DNA of 64,000 nucleotides. Source: Siderastrea siderea (Eukaryota; Cnidaria; Anthozoa; Scleractinia; Rhizangiidae). The DNA lies in the NCBI GenBank assembly GCA_964030785.1, contig OZ034969.1, positions 33,644,101 through 33,708,100 of the forward strand, written 5' to 3'. The translations under genes and the position numbers were made by a program. The notes beneath the pieces were generated by a model. It did not search any database. It was not told the origin of the DNA and was given only the letters and a program-made list of their open reading frames with translations. This document shows positions 37,331 through 49,300 of this stretch, one piece after another; positions within the stretch are counted from its first letter, which is position 1, and every line of letters begins with the position of its first letter.

Positions 37331-38514
37331 GATGGGTACGCTTAAAACTAGAAACGGCACCTCCAAATTACTGAGTACGCCAGTCAATTTGACAGCGGTA
37401 AACAGCTACTTCATGTAATTTCGTTCTTTGCAAATGGCGGACAGAGAGTGTCGCGAACGAGCCATTTTGTGGTTCTATTTCTGCAGGAAATCGAAGAACA
37501 AAGTAAATGTAGGAAACAAGAAATCCTCCTCTCTGCTGTCTTGGATGAATTTGTCCAAACGGCGGAGATACCTGTTTGCCCAAGCAGTTTTGGCCTGTAT
37601 TAACCAGCCCCGGCTAAAAGATTTGTGGATGCATCGGAGATCAGCCACCTGGTTCGAAATGGTAACGCTTTCGTTCGATGAAAAGCAGTGGTATGACGAC
37701 TTTCGAGTTACGAAGGCTACCTTTACCTACTTGTTGGATGTAATAAGTGGAGATATTTCTCGTCAAGACACCACAATGCGCAAGGCTATCTCTAATGACC
37801 GTCGCCTTGCGTTGACACTCTACTATTTGGCATCGACAGCCGAATACAGGACTATTGCTCACCTGTTTGGCGTATCCACACCTTTTGTCTGCATGTGCAT
37901 CAAGGATGTATGCGAAACAATAAATCGGAGGTTTGCAAGAGTTATAAGTTTTCCACAAGGAGACGACCTAGTGCAAGTACTCAATGGTTATGAGGAAAGG
38001 TGGGGAATGCCGATGTGCGCTGGTGCCATTGATGGTACCCATATACCAATACTTTCACCTCAAGAGAGTCACGCTGACTATGTTAAGCGAAAGAATTATC
38101 ATAGCATTCTCCTGCAAGCTGTTGTTGACTGCCATTATAAATTTCGAGATGTTGTTATTGGTTGGCCGGGGAGCGTGCATGATGCACGTGTGTTGGCGAA
38201 TTCAACGCTTTACAAGTATGGGAACGAGAAAAAACTCTTTCCGAGGAATCTTACCAAGCAAATTGGAGATGAACACATATCTCCTACCTTATTGGAGATT
38301 CTGCGTACTCCTTGCTGCCATGGCTAATGAAACCTTACCCAGAGACCGTACCACACCCAGAGAACATCATCTGTTCATTATCATCTGAGTAGGGCTAGAA
38401 CGACAGTTGAGAATACGTATGGTCGATGGAAGGGCAGATTTCGCCGTTTCTTAAAACGCGTGGATATGGGTGTTAACATGACGAGACGCTACGGGGTCTA
38501 ACTGGAAGTACATT

Positions 38515-38547
38515 AAGGAATGCGGGGTTGTGGACCCCGCATTCCTT
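38515..38547. repeat. subterminal hairpin, right copy
   Basis: AAGGAATGCGGGG / CCCCGCATTCCTT, identical to 25166-25198 in inverse orientation. Confidence 0.9.
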
Positions 38548-39003
38548 TCATATTTGAATTTTGATCAAGGCGCCGCGAAAGCAATAGGTGTTAAAATCCG
38601 CCGCTTTCGCTGTCAACAAAGCTTTTCTGTTACCGGAAACACACAGTTGTTGAATAAATATCACAGACCTTTTTGCAAGTTGATCGCAACGGGAAATTTA
38701 TTTTTGTGGCTGTTAACAAACAATAAGATAATAGGCCATGAATAGCCTCTTATTTCTCTACAGGATCGTAGCGCTCGCGAGCGGTTTTACCGCCTCTCCT
38801 TTCTCCGGAGAGGTCATTTGTTGGTATGCGATCGGACGTTCTGAGAGAAATACTTGAAGAGAATCTATAAATACAACATCGTCTTTCTCCCGTTTTTAAC
38901 AAAATCGCGAGAATTATTCACAGAAACTCGATACGCTTTCTCTACGAAAGAAAGAAACAGTAACAGTAACAAAAAAGATAAAACTTTCGTTCACATAATC
39001 TGT

Positions 39004-39101
39004 TAGACTGCAAGCAGTCTCAAATCGTGCTCGCTCGCGTTCGCTATTTGCGCTTCGTTCTGCACGGATTTTAGAGCAAAAGAGAGACTGCTCGCAGTCT
39101 A
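39004..39101. mobile_element. 98-bp MULE-like MITE, right copy
   Basis: Inverse ortholog of 24631-24728 with both duplications intact: ATAATCTGT at 38995-39003 and 39102-39110 (inverse of ACAGATTAT). Confidence 0.9.
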
Positions 39102-40442
39102 ATAATCTGTCCTCTGAACAGGCCATTCGCTTTGCCGACTGAGCAAACTATTGCTTCCTACGCTTGCGGTCGTTTAGTCTCCCAGACGTCTGCGCGCAGG
39201 CTAGCGGTCGTTTCGCCTAAGAGTCTTTTCGCCCAAGGCCAGTTGGTTAACCTTTGACGCGCTTAGAGAACGAGAAGTTAAATATATTGCTTTTTCTTTT
39301 CCTAGGGTAACACGCTTTAAGAACGAAAAATAGTATATAATTCATTTACTGTCGGCATTTAAGACGTTAGCAGACAAAAACAAAAACAAAATATATCGTA
39401 GGCGAAACGACCGGTTTCTCCTTGCTGACATCGTGATTTCATCCTCAGCGTTCTAATTGTTGGCCATGCTACTGGTTGCAAGTTTCATTTCACAGCACTT
39501 AATTCGATTGCCCAAGAAAAGCAGTGGTTTCCGGGCGCTTAACAGGAACATCTAAAAGTCGCCTAAGAATAACGTCCCAACGAAGAAATGTCACTTTACG
39601 GGCTTGCCTTTGGCATTTGTCCAATTCGGGAGTTTGACGGTTCTCTTTCCTTCACCATCACTCTGGCCTCGTGCATGATGCCGAAGTCACAGTATTAAAA
39701 CTGGTATTAAATCTGCAGCATTTCAACCTTGTTCTACCACAATGTTGAACTCAAATATTATAGTATATGGCAATTTAAAATTGTACCGAATGGACTAAAC
39801 TGCAGTTTAACAAACTGTTATTGTTATCACCGTTATGGAAAAACATCCAGGGACTTCTAATAATTGTGACACATGGGAAAGTGACGTGCCCCCCCCCAAC
39901 AACCCCCCCCCCGCAAAAAAAATAATAATAATAAAACAAAATATAACATAACATAACAAAAATGCAGACTTTAAAATACCTGCTACAGCTAGTAACAATT
40001 TATTTTTAATCTTTCCTCACTCAACTGTACATATCATTGTTTGCCCCAATTCTCTAGACCTACACTAGCATAAGTACAGATCCAGGAATAGGATTTATAG
40101 GAACAGGTCATGAAATGACATCATTTTTTAACTAGCATGTTCTTTGTAAATAGTGATATAAGGAATGCTAAACCTAAAAACTATGTTTAGAACAAATAAA
40201 CTTTATTATCATTTGCCAATAAATTATTAACATGCTGTGTGCAAATATGAACCGAGAGTTAATTCCAATCAAAATCAATAGTAATCAAAGATAGTCAATA
40301 ACAATCAATAGTCACTCAACTTTTAAGCTTTGAATTGTATTGATTTCCATAACCAGTCAATTAATTGGAATTGATTATTATTGATTATATTGACTATATT
40401 TGGTTTTCATTGTTTGATACTGCCAGGCAGAAGGCAACAGCC

Positions 40443-42765
40443 ACACACTGTGATGACAGATTTGGATGCTACTGCTCCCCTCATTAGTAGCTAACTTTTA
40501 ATTGAAAGGGATTGTTTAAGGTAACAGTCACACACACCGACGATACATCTGAATGCTACTGTTCCCCTCATTAGTAACTGAGACTTAAAATAGATAGGGA
40601 TTGTTAAAGGTAACAGCCGCACACTCCGACGATACATCTGGATGCTACTGTTCCCCTCATTAGTAACTGAGACTTAAAATAGAAAGGGATTGTTAAAGGT
40701 AACAGCCGCACACTCCGACGATACATCTGGATGCTACTGTTCCCCTCATTAGTAACTGAGACTTAAAATAGAAAGGAATTGTTAAAGGCAACAATCGCAC
40801 ACTCCGACAATACATCTGGATGCCACTGTTTCCGTCATTAGTAAATAAGACTTCAAATAGAAAGGGATTGTTAAAGGCAACAGCCGCACACTCCGACGAT
40901 ACATCTGGATGCTACTGTTCCCCCTCATTAGTAACTGAGACTTAAAATAGAAAGGGATTGTTAAAGGTAACAGCTGCACACTCCGACGATACATCTGGAT
41001 GCTACTGTTCCCCTCATTAGTAACTGAGGCTTAAAATAGAAAGGAATTGTTAAAGGCAACAATTGCACACTCCGACGATACATCTGGATGCCACTGTTCC
41101 CCTCATTAGTAAATAAGACTTCAAATAGAAAGGGATTGTTAAAGGCAACAGTCGCACACTCCGACGATACATCTGGATGCTACTGTTCCCCTCATTAGTA
41201 ACTGAGACTTAAAATAGAAAGGAATTGTTAAAGGCAACAATCGCACACTCCGACGATACATCTGGATGCCACTGTTCCCCTCATTAGTAAATAAGACTTC
41301 AGATAGAAAGGGATTGTTAAAGGCAACAGTCGCACACTCTGACGATACATCTGGATGCTACTGTCCCCCTCATTAGTAACTGAGACTTAAAATAGAAAGG
41401 CATCGTTAAAGGCAACAGTCGCACACTCTGACAAAACATTTGGATGCTACTGTTCCCCTCCTTAGTAACTGAGACTTAAAATAGAAAGGAATTTTTAAAG
41501 GTAACAGTTGCACACTCCGACGATACATCTGGATGCTACTGTTCCCTTTATTGGTAACTGAGACTTAAAATAGAAAAGAATTGTTAAAGGTAACAGTTGC
41601 ACACTCCGACGATACATCTGGGTGCTACTGTTCCCCTTGTTGGTAACTCAGACTTAAAATAGAAAGGAATTGTTAAAGGTAACAGTTGCACACTCCGACG
41701 ATACATCTGGATGCTACTGTTCCCCTCATTAGTAACTGAGACTTAAAATAGAAAGGGATTGTTAAAGGTAACAGCTGCACACTCCGACGATACATCTGGA
41801 TGCTACTGTTCCCCTCATTAGTAAATGAGACTTAAAATAGAAAGGAATTGTTAAAGGCAACAATTGCACACTCCGACGATACATCTGGATGCCACTGTTC
41901 CCCTCATTAGTAAATAAGACTTCAAATAGAAAGGGATTGTTAAAGGCAACAGTCGCACACTTCGACGATACATCTGGATGCTACTGTTCCCCTCATTAGT
42001 AACTGAGACTTAAAATAGAAAGGAATTGTTAAAGGCAACAATCGCACACTCCGACGATACATCTGGATGCCACTGTTCCCCTCATTAGTAAATAAGACTT
42101 CAAATAGAAAGGGATTGTTAAAGGCAACAGTCGCACACTCCGACGATACATCTGGATGCTACTGTTCCCCTCATTAGTAACTGAGACTTAAAATAGAAAG
42201 GCATCGTTAAAGGCAACAGTCGCACACTCTGACAATACATTTGGATGCTACTGTTCCCCTCCTTAGTAACTGAGACTTAAAATAGAAAGGAATTTTTAAA
42301 GGTAACAGTTGCACACTCCGACGATACATCTGGATGCTACTGTTCCCTTTATTGGTAACTGAGACTTAAAATAGAAAAGAATTGTTAAAGGTAACAGTTG
42401 CACACTCCGACGATACATCTGGGTGCTACTGTTCCCCTTGTTAGTAACTCAGACTTAAAATAGAAAGGAATTGTTAAAGGTAACAGTTGCACACTCCGAC
42501 GATACATCTGGATGCTACTGTTCCCCTCATTAGTAACTGAGACTTAAAATAGAAAAGAATTGTTAAAGGTAACAGTTGGACACTCCGACGATACATCTGG
42601 ACGCTACTGTTCCCCTCATTAGTAACTGAAACTTAAAATAGAATGGAATTGTTAAAGGTAACAGTCGCACACTCCGACGATACATCTGGATGCTACTGTT
42701 CCCCTTATTAGTAACTGAGACTTAAAATAGTTTAATGGATTGTTAAGGTAACAGTTGTCGACAGG
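40443..42765 (-). repeat. 89-bp satellite array, about 26 monomers, right copy
   Basis: The same monomer as 20505-22925 on the other strand. Here a nine-monomer block is duplicated: the variant GGCATCGTTAAAGG occurs at 41399 and 42200, 801 bp apart, with the surrounding variants in the same order. Confidence 0.95.
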
Positions 42766-45700
42766 TGACCTATCTCAGGGACACTAATGTTCACTTTAAT
42801 TACTAACTGTAGTTTTCAAGTTGGAAGGGACTGTTAAAATAAGGCAAAATACAGTACACTCTGGCATTACATCAACACCCCTAAGGCAAAATGTAGTGCG
42901 TGAGTCATATTCTTGGCAGGATTCAAATCTCAGTAGGCATTCTTCATATATTTAATTGGTAGAGCATGTTCCATGGTATCTTTTTAATTTCCTAAGGTTT
43001 CTTTCCATGGGACCTGAAAAATGAGAGTGCATGCATTAAGCAATGATATATATTAAGTTACTATCAGTGATAAAGTATCACCATAATGGAAGGTATGAAT
43101 TACATGCAGAACATTTTGACTTGATATTTCTTAATTGGTCTAAAATGGTGACACTGAAAACCACAATTCAGTGATGGGATTTTAGCAAACTTTGTCTATG
43201 ATGGTAAACTCATTTGGCTGGCAACTTCGCCAACAATGTGCCTTAGGCCTTAAATCTACTCTTGCAGGCTTAAGCTTATGTCCCAAAAATGGTACAGACA
43301 ATAAAACAAATCCTGAAAAGGCAGTGTCATGTTAATTATTTGTAAAAAAAAAAACATAAACATTATCAGTTTTACACACCTGACATTGAGTTCACACAGA
43401 TACTGTGTTTTGCATCTGCTGTTTGATGTCCTTCCTTCTTTTGCACAGTTAGACTGACGCCAAGGTTAACTGGGCCTTAACTTCTCAGTGCATCGTTTGC
43501 ATCTTGTGGTGAATCAGCTTTGTAGGCAGCCAACCCAGTAGAATCCAGAAGTTGTTTGAGTATTTTGCAGTTACATATACAATGCACAAAGTTGGATACT
43601 ATTAAGTTCCTCATTGAGTAAAAACTCCAAATAATCTTAAATTCCAGTTGACCTAGAGGAAAAAAGTAACATTTTTATTTTAACAGTTCTTAATAAACCT
43701 CTCTTACAGCTGTAATCAAACTCTCAGGTGAGGTCTACTATGAACACCAATGTTAACTTTTCAGGGGCTTAGTTCTTTGCTGTTTCTTGTGTTACTATAG
43801 CTAGATGTTATGTAAGTCAAATGATCAAGTAGCTATAAACCTAAACAGGAGGAAAATGTTATATTCAGCAGGATAAAAAACATGATAATGAGAAGAAAGA
43901 ATAAAAATTGCTTGAAAAAAAGACATGTTCAAGAATCCCATTACGACCAAAAAGACCAATTTTATCTAAAAGAATTCATGACTACAACAACCAAAACTGC
44001 AGATGTAGGCATGCATGTCAACTCTACATGTATCTGGGAGACCCCTAGATAAAAATAAGTGAATTGGAAATTATACAACTTTTCGATATCATCTTGATAT
44101 CATTTTCAAGGAAGAAAAATCATCATATGTTAATAAATACCTGAAACAGTGTCAAATAGTTCTACACTGATTAGACTCCTGGATACCCAAAAATTTAAAA
44201 ATTAAATCACCCAGTCTATTGTTTCGGTCACAAAATCTCCTAGACAACAGCAATCTTGGATCTTTCTTCCAAAAAAAATTATAAATAAAAAAATAAAATA
44301 AAATAAGATTACAGAAATCGTTTCCACACAGCAAATATATCGTTTCTTTCTAAATGGGAAAGAAATTGGAAACGCCCAGGAGTACACTAAGTATTAACTC
44401 CTCAGGAAAGGTTGCAATTGAGAATTGAGGTTGAACTTTCAGGCTCCCAATTTCAGCACGGTCAGAATAAGCTGGACATATTTCATCAACAATTATATTT
44501 CTACGTCTTCGCCATTCAATTACCTTTCATTGAGGTCTGTCTCGGCCTTTAAATAGCGGAAATTTAACGCCAAAATAAAATCTCCCAGTAGTAATTTTCT
44601 TGTTTTGGGCAATGTACGCCATTTTGAATTCTCATTGGAAAACCGCTGTTCAAAGTGTTTCGGTTCTCACAAAGCCTACTGTGTGACAATGGCGCAAAAG
44701 CGCGGGTCGATGAACAACTCATTATTTTTTATTCCTTGCAACGCAAGGATCGTATCAAAGAACAGTTTTGCTACAAAAGACGCTACCTAATAAAACGATC
44801 GCAAATCACTTTCAAAAACACAACATCTAGAATTTTTTTTCCAAATTCCTTTCATTTTGTGTTGTGATTACATAAGACGGCAAGTCAGAAGTGATTGTAG
44901 AGAACACAACACTGACTCAAAGCTAGGGCTTACCTTTTTTGTGGAGCTGCTTGGTGAGATCAGCAAGAAAATACAATAGAAGATGGCAGTGGCGTCACCA
45001 ATCGGCAATTGCAGGGATCGAATTCACGGCCATGTGAGTGCAAGCCGACAGCTTCAACCGCCAAGGCTGAAAACCTTCCTAACGTCTCTTCTTGAAATAA
45101 CCGCAAATTGGCGCACTTTGCGCGCTTCACTTTGCTTCCCATGTGGAAATATCGAAATAAACTGTTGTTGTTGTTATAATATCATCCGGAAAGCGGGCGG
45201 GGAACTTCTTTCTGTTTGTTACAATCTAACAATTCCTGGATTTTATCCGAGAAGTGGACGAACAGCACTTTCCTCGGAGCCATCGACCGGCAGTTCCATT
45301 TTAACCTCGAAGAGACCGTATTCTCAAATGACCTAAGCATGTGATTCATGAAATTCGTCACTCGTCAAGCCTTAATTTGAGCCTGACATGTATCCTATTT
45401 GATCCCCATTTACCTCGCTTTGTTGATAGAAATTTAATTACCGAGTAAACCGCAACTTAATTTATTCGGAAATCGGGTACTTCCAGTTCAGACCCACTTG
45501 CGTCTTGTCATGCACTGCTTCCCGTAACTAAAGCTTCCTGCATCCTGCACAATGTATGCGAAGAGCAAAAGAATGCCTTTCTTCCTGAGTGGGTGGTAAC
45601 AGAATCTTCGCTGGAAGTACCAGCTGCAAGTAGGCATCATGATGTACTGACAGGCGATGCTTTTGATACCCGTGGGGCTTTGGCAGAGTATTTTATGATG

Positions 45701-46375
45701 CAGGAGTTGTATTAAGGTGGCTGAACACAGTTTCAGTGCACTCTTATCACACACTTCAGTCATGATGTGAAGCAGCGCGCGAACGCAACAAATATGGCGC
45801 TGATTCAGCTTTGGTTTTATTTCCTTCACTGAGAATTGCAAAGTGCAGTTATTTTTGTTCTTAAAAACATACAGTTTGTTGTAATATAAAAACATGTGTT
45901 AGAAAAGTGTCTAAGAATTAGAGAAGTCTGGATAGCAAGCAAGTTAAAAGTTTTAGAAAAACGACAACAAATTTGTTTTTACAAAACATGTTTCAGATGA
46001 CAGAAGATGACACAAGAAATGTCGAAATATGTTTTGTAAAATTAAACTTGTTGTCTTTCTAAAACTGTTAGTGTGTAAGAAAAAGTCGTGTCACGGAGAA
46101 TCTAGCATTTTAAACCCAAGACTGTTATTTTATTTGTATTACTTTAACAAGTTGTTCTTAATGTCCTTAATGTTCTTGAAACAAAGTACACCAACAGCAC
46201 AAAATGAAGTAAACGAATTATTAGTAACATATTTATCTCACGGCATCAAATATTGGAACGAGGTTTGATTGCCATTCGTTGAATTTAAGGCAAAACTTAC
46301 AACACTTCAACAACTACTAAGTGAAATGGAATAACTCAACAATTTGCCAAATTTTGGGCATGATTTCATTTTAAA

Positions 46376-49300
46376 CTAAGGTGTATAAAAGGAACCTGCA
46401 GAGCTTGTGCTAACATACTCATTGTCACTCTGCAAATATTGTGGGGATGAACTCCTGTTGAGACCTGGAAAGTACGGTTGGGCGGAATAACCCATCAGCA
46501 TAGTCATCATCCTCATCTCGTGCTCCCTTTCTTCTCGTCGTCGTTCGTCCTCCATTTCCATTTGTTTCATTCTCAGCTCATGTTCAAATTGCTGCATTCT
46601 GCAGCAGACAAAATGCAATCAGTTATAAGTTTGACTGTTAGCTCTCAATCTGAATTATAGTTAAATTTCTAACATCTTGTTTCGTCTTTTAAAGAAATAC
46701 ATAAATAAATAAATAAAACTTAATTAGAGAGAGAGTTTGAAGAGCAGTAATAAGTGAGTAAGTAACAAATAGCTTATTTTGACCTTTGAGACCTCAATAA
46801 TGTTCTCTGAGTAAGGGCCCCTGAGGCTTTTCTTGTTCGCTGCTAATCTCAAATATCTATCACTTCTTTGTATCGAAACGACCGGATACCCTTCTGGAAC
46901 TAAATTAAATTACAAAATACTCTTCTATTTATAAACGGTTTTATTTATATCTTTATTCTAAAGAATGAAACTTAAGATATTTCTCTTATTTTCCCGAGTT
47001 TTTTTAGGCAGAAAATCAGTGACAAACGCGTAGAGAATATACCACCTGATATGAAAGGATTCAAGCATGCAGCATATTTGGTACATGACAACCTCGTCGT
47101 GTTCTGAATTTTCATTCAGTTTCAGCTCAGACAGAGCAACCATGTACAATAACGGAACCTTCAAGTTAGCTAGCAATCCTGTAAATTTGAGCGCTAGTGC
47201 CAAGAAGATATATCGTAGCCTGTGATTTTCTTATTTTTGCCAACATTTGCGTGGCGTTTTGCGAATTGCCGTTATGGGAAATTTGCATACCGAGGATCGT
47301 GCAAGCAGAAAAAAATTTTGATTGGCTGTTTCGTTGAATGTCAATCAATCAAAAAAGTGGGCAGTACACGTTCCGTAAAAGAATTGTATCAGGCTCTATT
47401 TTTCGTTTCGCCCTTCCCGCCTGAGTGTTTCACCGAGCGAAACGAAGATAGAACCTGATCGCATGTTAGGGGAGCTGGGCCTTTTGGACTTTTATCGTCC
47501 AGATGAATTTTTTCCTTTCTATCTCCCCCCACCCCCTCTAAAAATAACGACTTGTCTCTATTGTGAAAATGTAGGGACTGTTGATATCAGAATATTAATG
47601 GCCCACTACCTGAGGAATTCTTCACTCGAAGCCTGTTTGAATTTTTCGAACACTACGTCTAGTGACTTCTCCACATTGCTCTTTCGATTTCTTTTTCCCT
47701 TTGTGGTGCTGGCAGCTGCTGCTTCACTCTTCGTTCCCTGTTGATCAAGATCTTTGCGGGGCACCACATTCCCATCCTCTGATTGTTCACATTCCATCTC
47801 CACATTGCTCTTTCGATTTCTTTTTCCCTTTGTGGTGCTGGCAGCTGCTTCTTGACTCCTGTTTCCATGGTGATCGGGTTCTTTGGGGGGCACCACGTTC
47901 CCATCCTTTGGTTGTTCACATTCCACCGGTGCAACAACTTGTGAAAAGGATATGTTGCCAATTTTTAATAACAACTTGAAAAATCTACTAGATATGTCCA
48001 TGGAGTCTATAAAAAAGTATGAGTGCTAGATCCAGACTTCCTGCAGTAAAGCGAGTGATATGGGTGCTTGTCGGACATTTAGAAAAATACCCATCTTAAG
48101 GTACCAAATACAAAGACATACTGTGAGGTCCAAAAACAAAGCATGAGTAAGCATGGAAATAATTTCTATCACTCGTTCAGAGTGTATTTTCTTTGCAGGA
48201 AGAAAGGAATTGTATTCCCACCCCTAACCAATTAAATATATCACTGATTGAACTAGCTAAAGTGAAATGTCCATGAAGTAAATAGGGAACATAATTACTC
48301 TCCCCTAAATGGAAGGATATAGTCCACTACAAGATTTCCACCCAGCATAATGATTACTAATACCCATTTACACACATAATGTGGACTAAAGTTTCTCGGC
48401 TAAGTAAACAATGACAGCAGAGATCAGGATGCGAACCTCCGACCTCAAACCTCTGATGTGTTAACTAAACTACCAGGCCTCCTCACTTTTCAAAGAAAGA
48501 CCTTCTAAAACTCTGCAATTTGGAATTTTAATTTTAAATATTTTTCACAATTTTATAGATTCCATCTATTCATATTTATACCTTCAGGTGCTCCCTCTGA
48601 AGAACCATTATCGTCGCAATTTGGACAGCAAAAAGTGTCTTTATCGGCATACACTTTCACACTTCCTCCCTCTGTGATGTGAACGCCAGCTGAATGGATC
48701 AGCTGCTCGTAGTCACAGTTATCGCAGCATACAATGTCAGTTTCACCTTGCCCATACTTTTCTATAAGTTCATCACAATCTAAAACGAAACCAAAATTAG
48801 TGGATGCAACCTTCAAACGTTGCAATGCAGATTACCACGTATATTTTACAGCAATAATAATATGAATCAAACAACTACATTAAAGAAACAACAACAGAAG
48901 CAAGGACATGAGGAGGAAATTGAAAATTAATGTTCAGTTGTCATACCATTTTCTGCAGAATCTACGAATTATACATGCATATCAGTTTTGTATGTTTATC
49001 AGCCATCTGGACAAAATCAGTTTTAAATATAATTTTCGGACATGAATATAAGTATTCTACATTATATTCACCATGCGCATGGTGATTATAGGATTTCTTG
49101 TTGTGATTGCCAAGCTCAATTTTCTTCAAGTTCTCGATATTCTCCTCTGAAATTGTACTAAAACAATTATTCACCTCAGGATCAGTAAATACTGCAAAAC
49201 ATTTACCTCGACTTCGTCTCGGTGAAAATTCAGCAATACTTACTTCGGCTTCGGCGAATAATTGTTCAATACAAACAATATTTTAACAGCTGTACTTACC

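Larger units (their letters stand above)
38480..45509 (-). mobile_element. 7.0 kb TIR element with satellite array, right copy (inverted)
   Basis: Starts GACGAGACGCTACGGGGT and ends ACCCACTTGCGTCTTGTC, the same tips as 17529-25233 in inverse order. It sits inside the Harbinger transposase. It lacks the 144-bp and 280-bp MITEs of the left copy and has its own array structure. Edge sequence is AACATG on the left and CATGCAC on the right; removing the element with one CATG does not restore the transposase frame, so a small indel at the site is also needed. Confidence 0.9.
37434..45715 (+). pseudogene. HARBI1-like: Harbinger DDE transposase, frameshifted and split by a 7 kb insertion
   Basis: The ATG at 37434 opens MADRECRERAILWFYFC. 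A helix-turn-helix-like region with RRLALTLYYLAS, TIAHLFGVS is followed by the DDE nuclease: first D in GAIDGTHIP (about 38030), second D in GWPGSVHDARVL (about 38185), and the E in TTVENTYGRWKGRF (about 38425). The reading frame shifts near 38290 (from PTLL to GDSAYSLLPW) and again near 38375. At 38480-45509 the 7 kb satellite element interrupts the gene between LKRVDMGVN and LLPVTKASCILHNVCEE; the remaining C-terminus ends FMMQELY at the stop 45713-45715. The catalytic order D-D-E can still be read, but no functional protein can be made. In the family this enzyme cuts and pastes the element together with the Myb-like partner. Confidence 0.9.

Noticed and set aside
17529..45509. Single giant palindrome spanning 28 kb
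   Set aside because: Similarity stops exactly at the TIR tips of both elements; the outer and inner flanks do not match, so two insertions explain it better.
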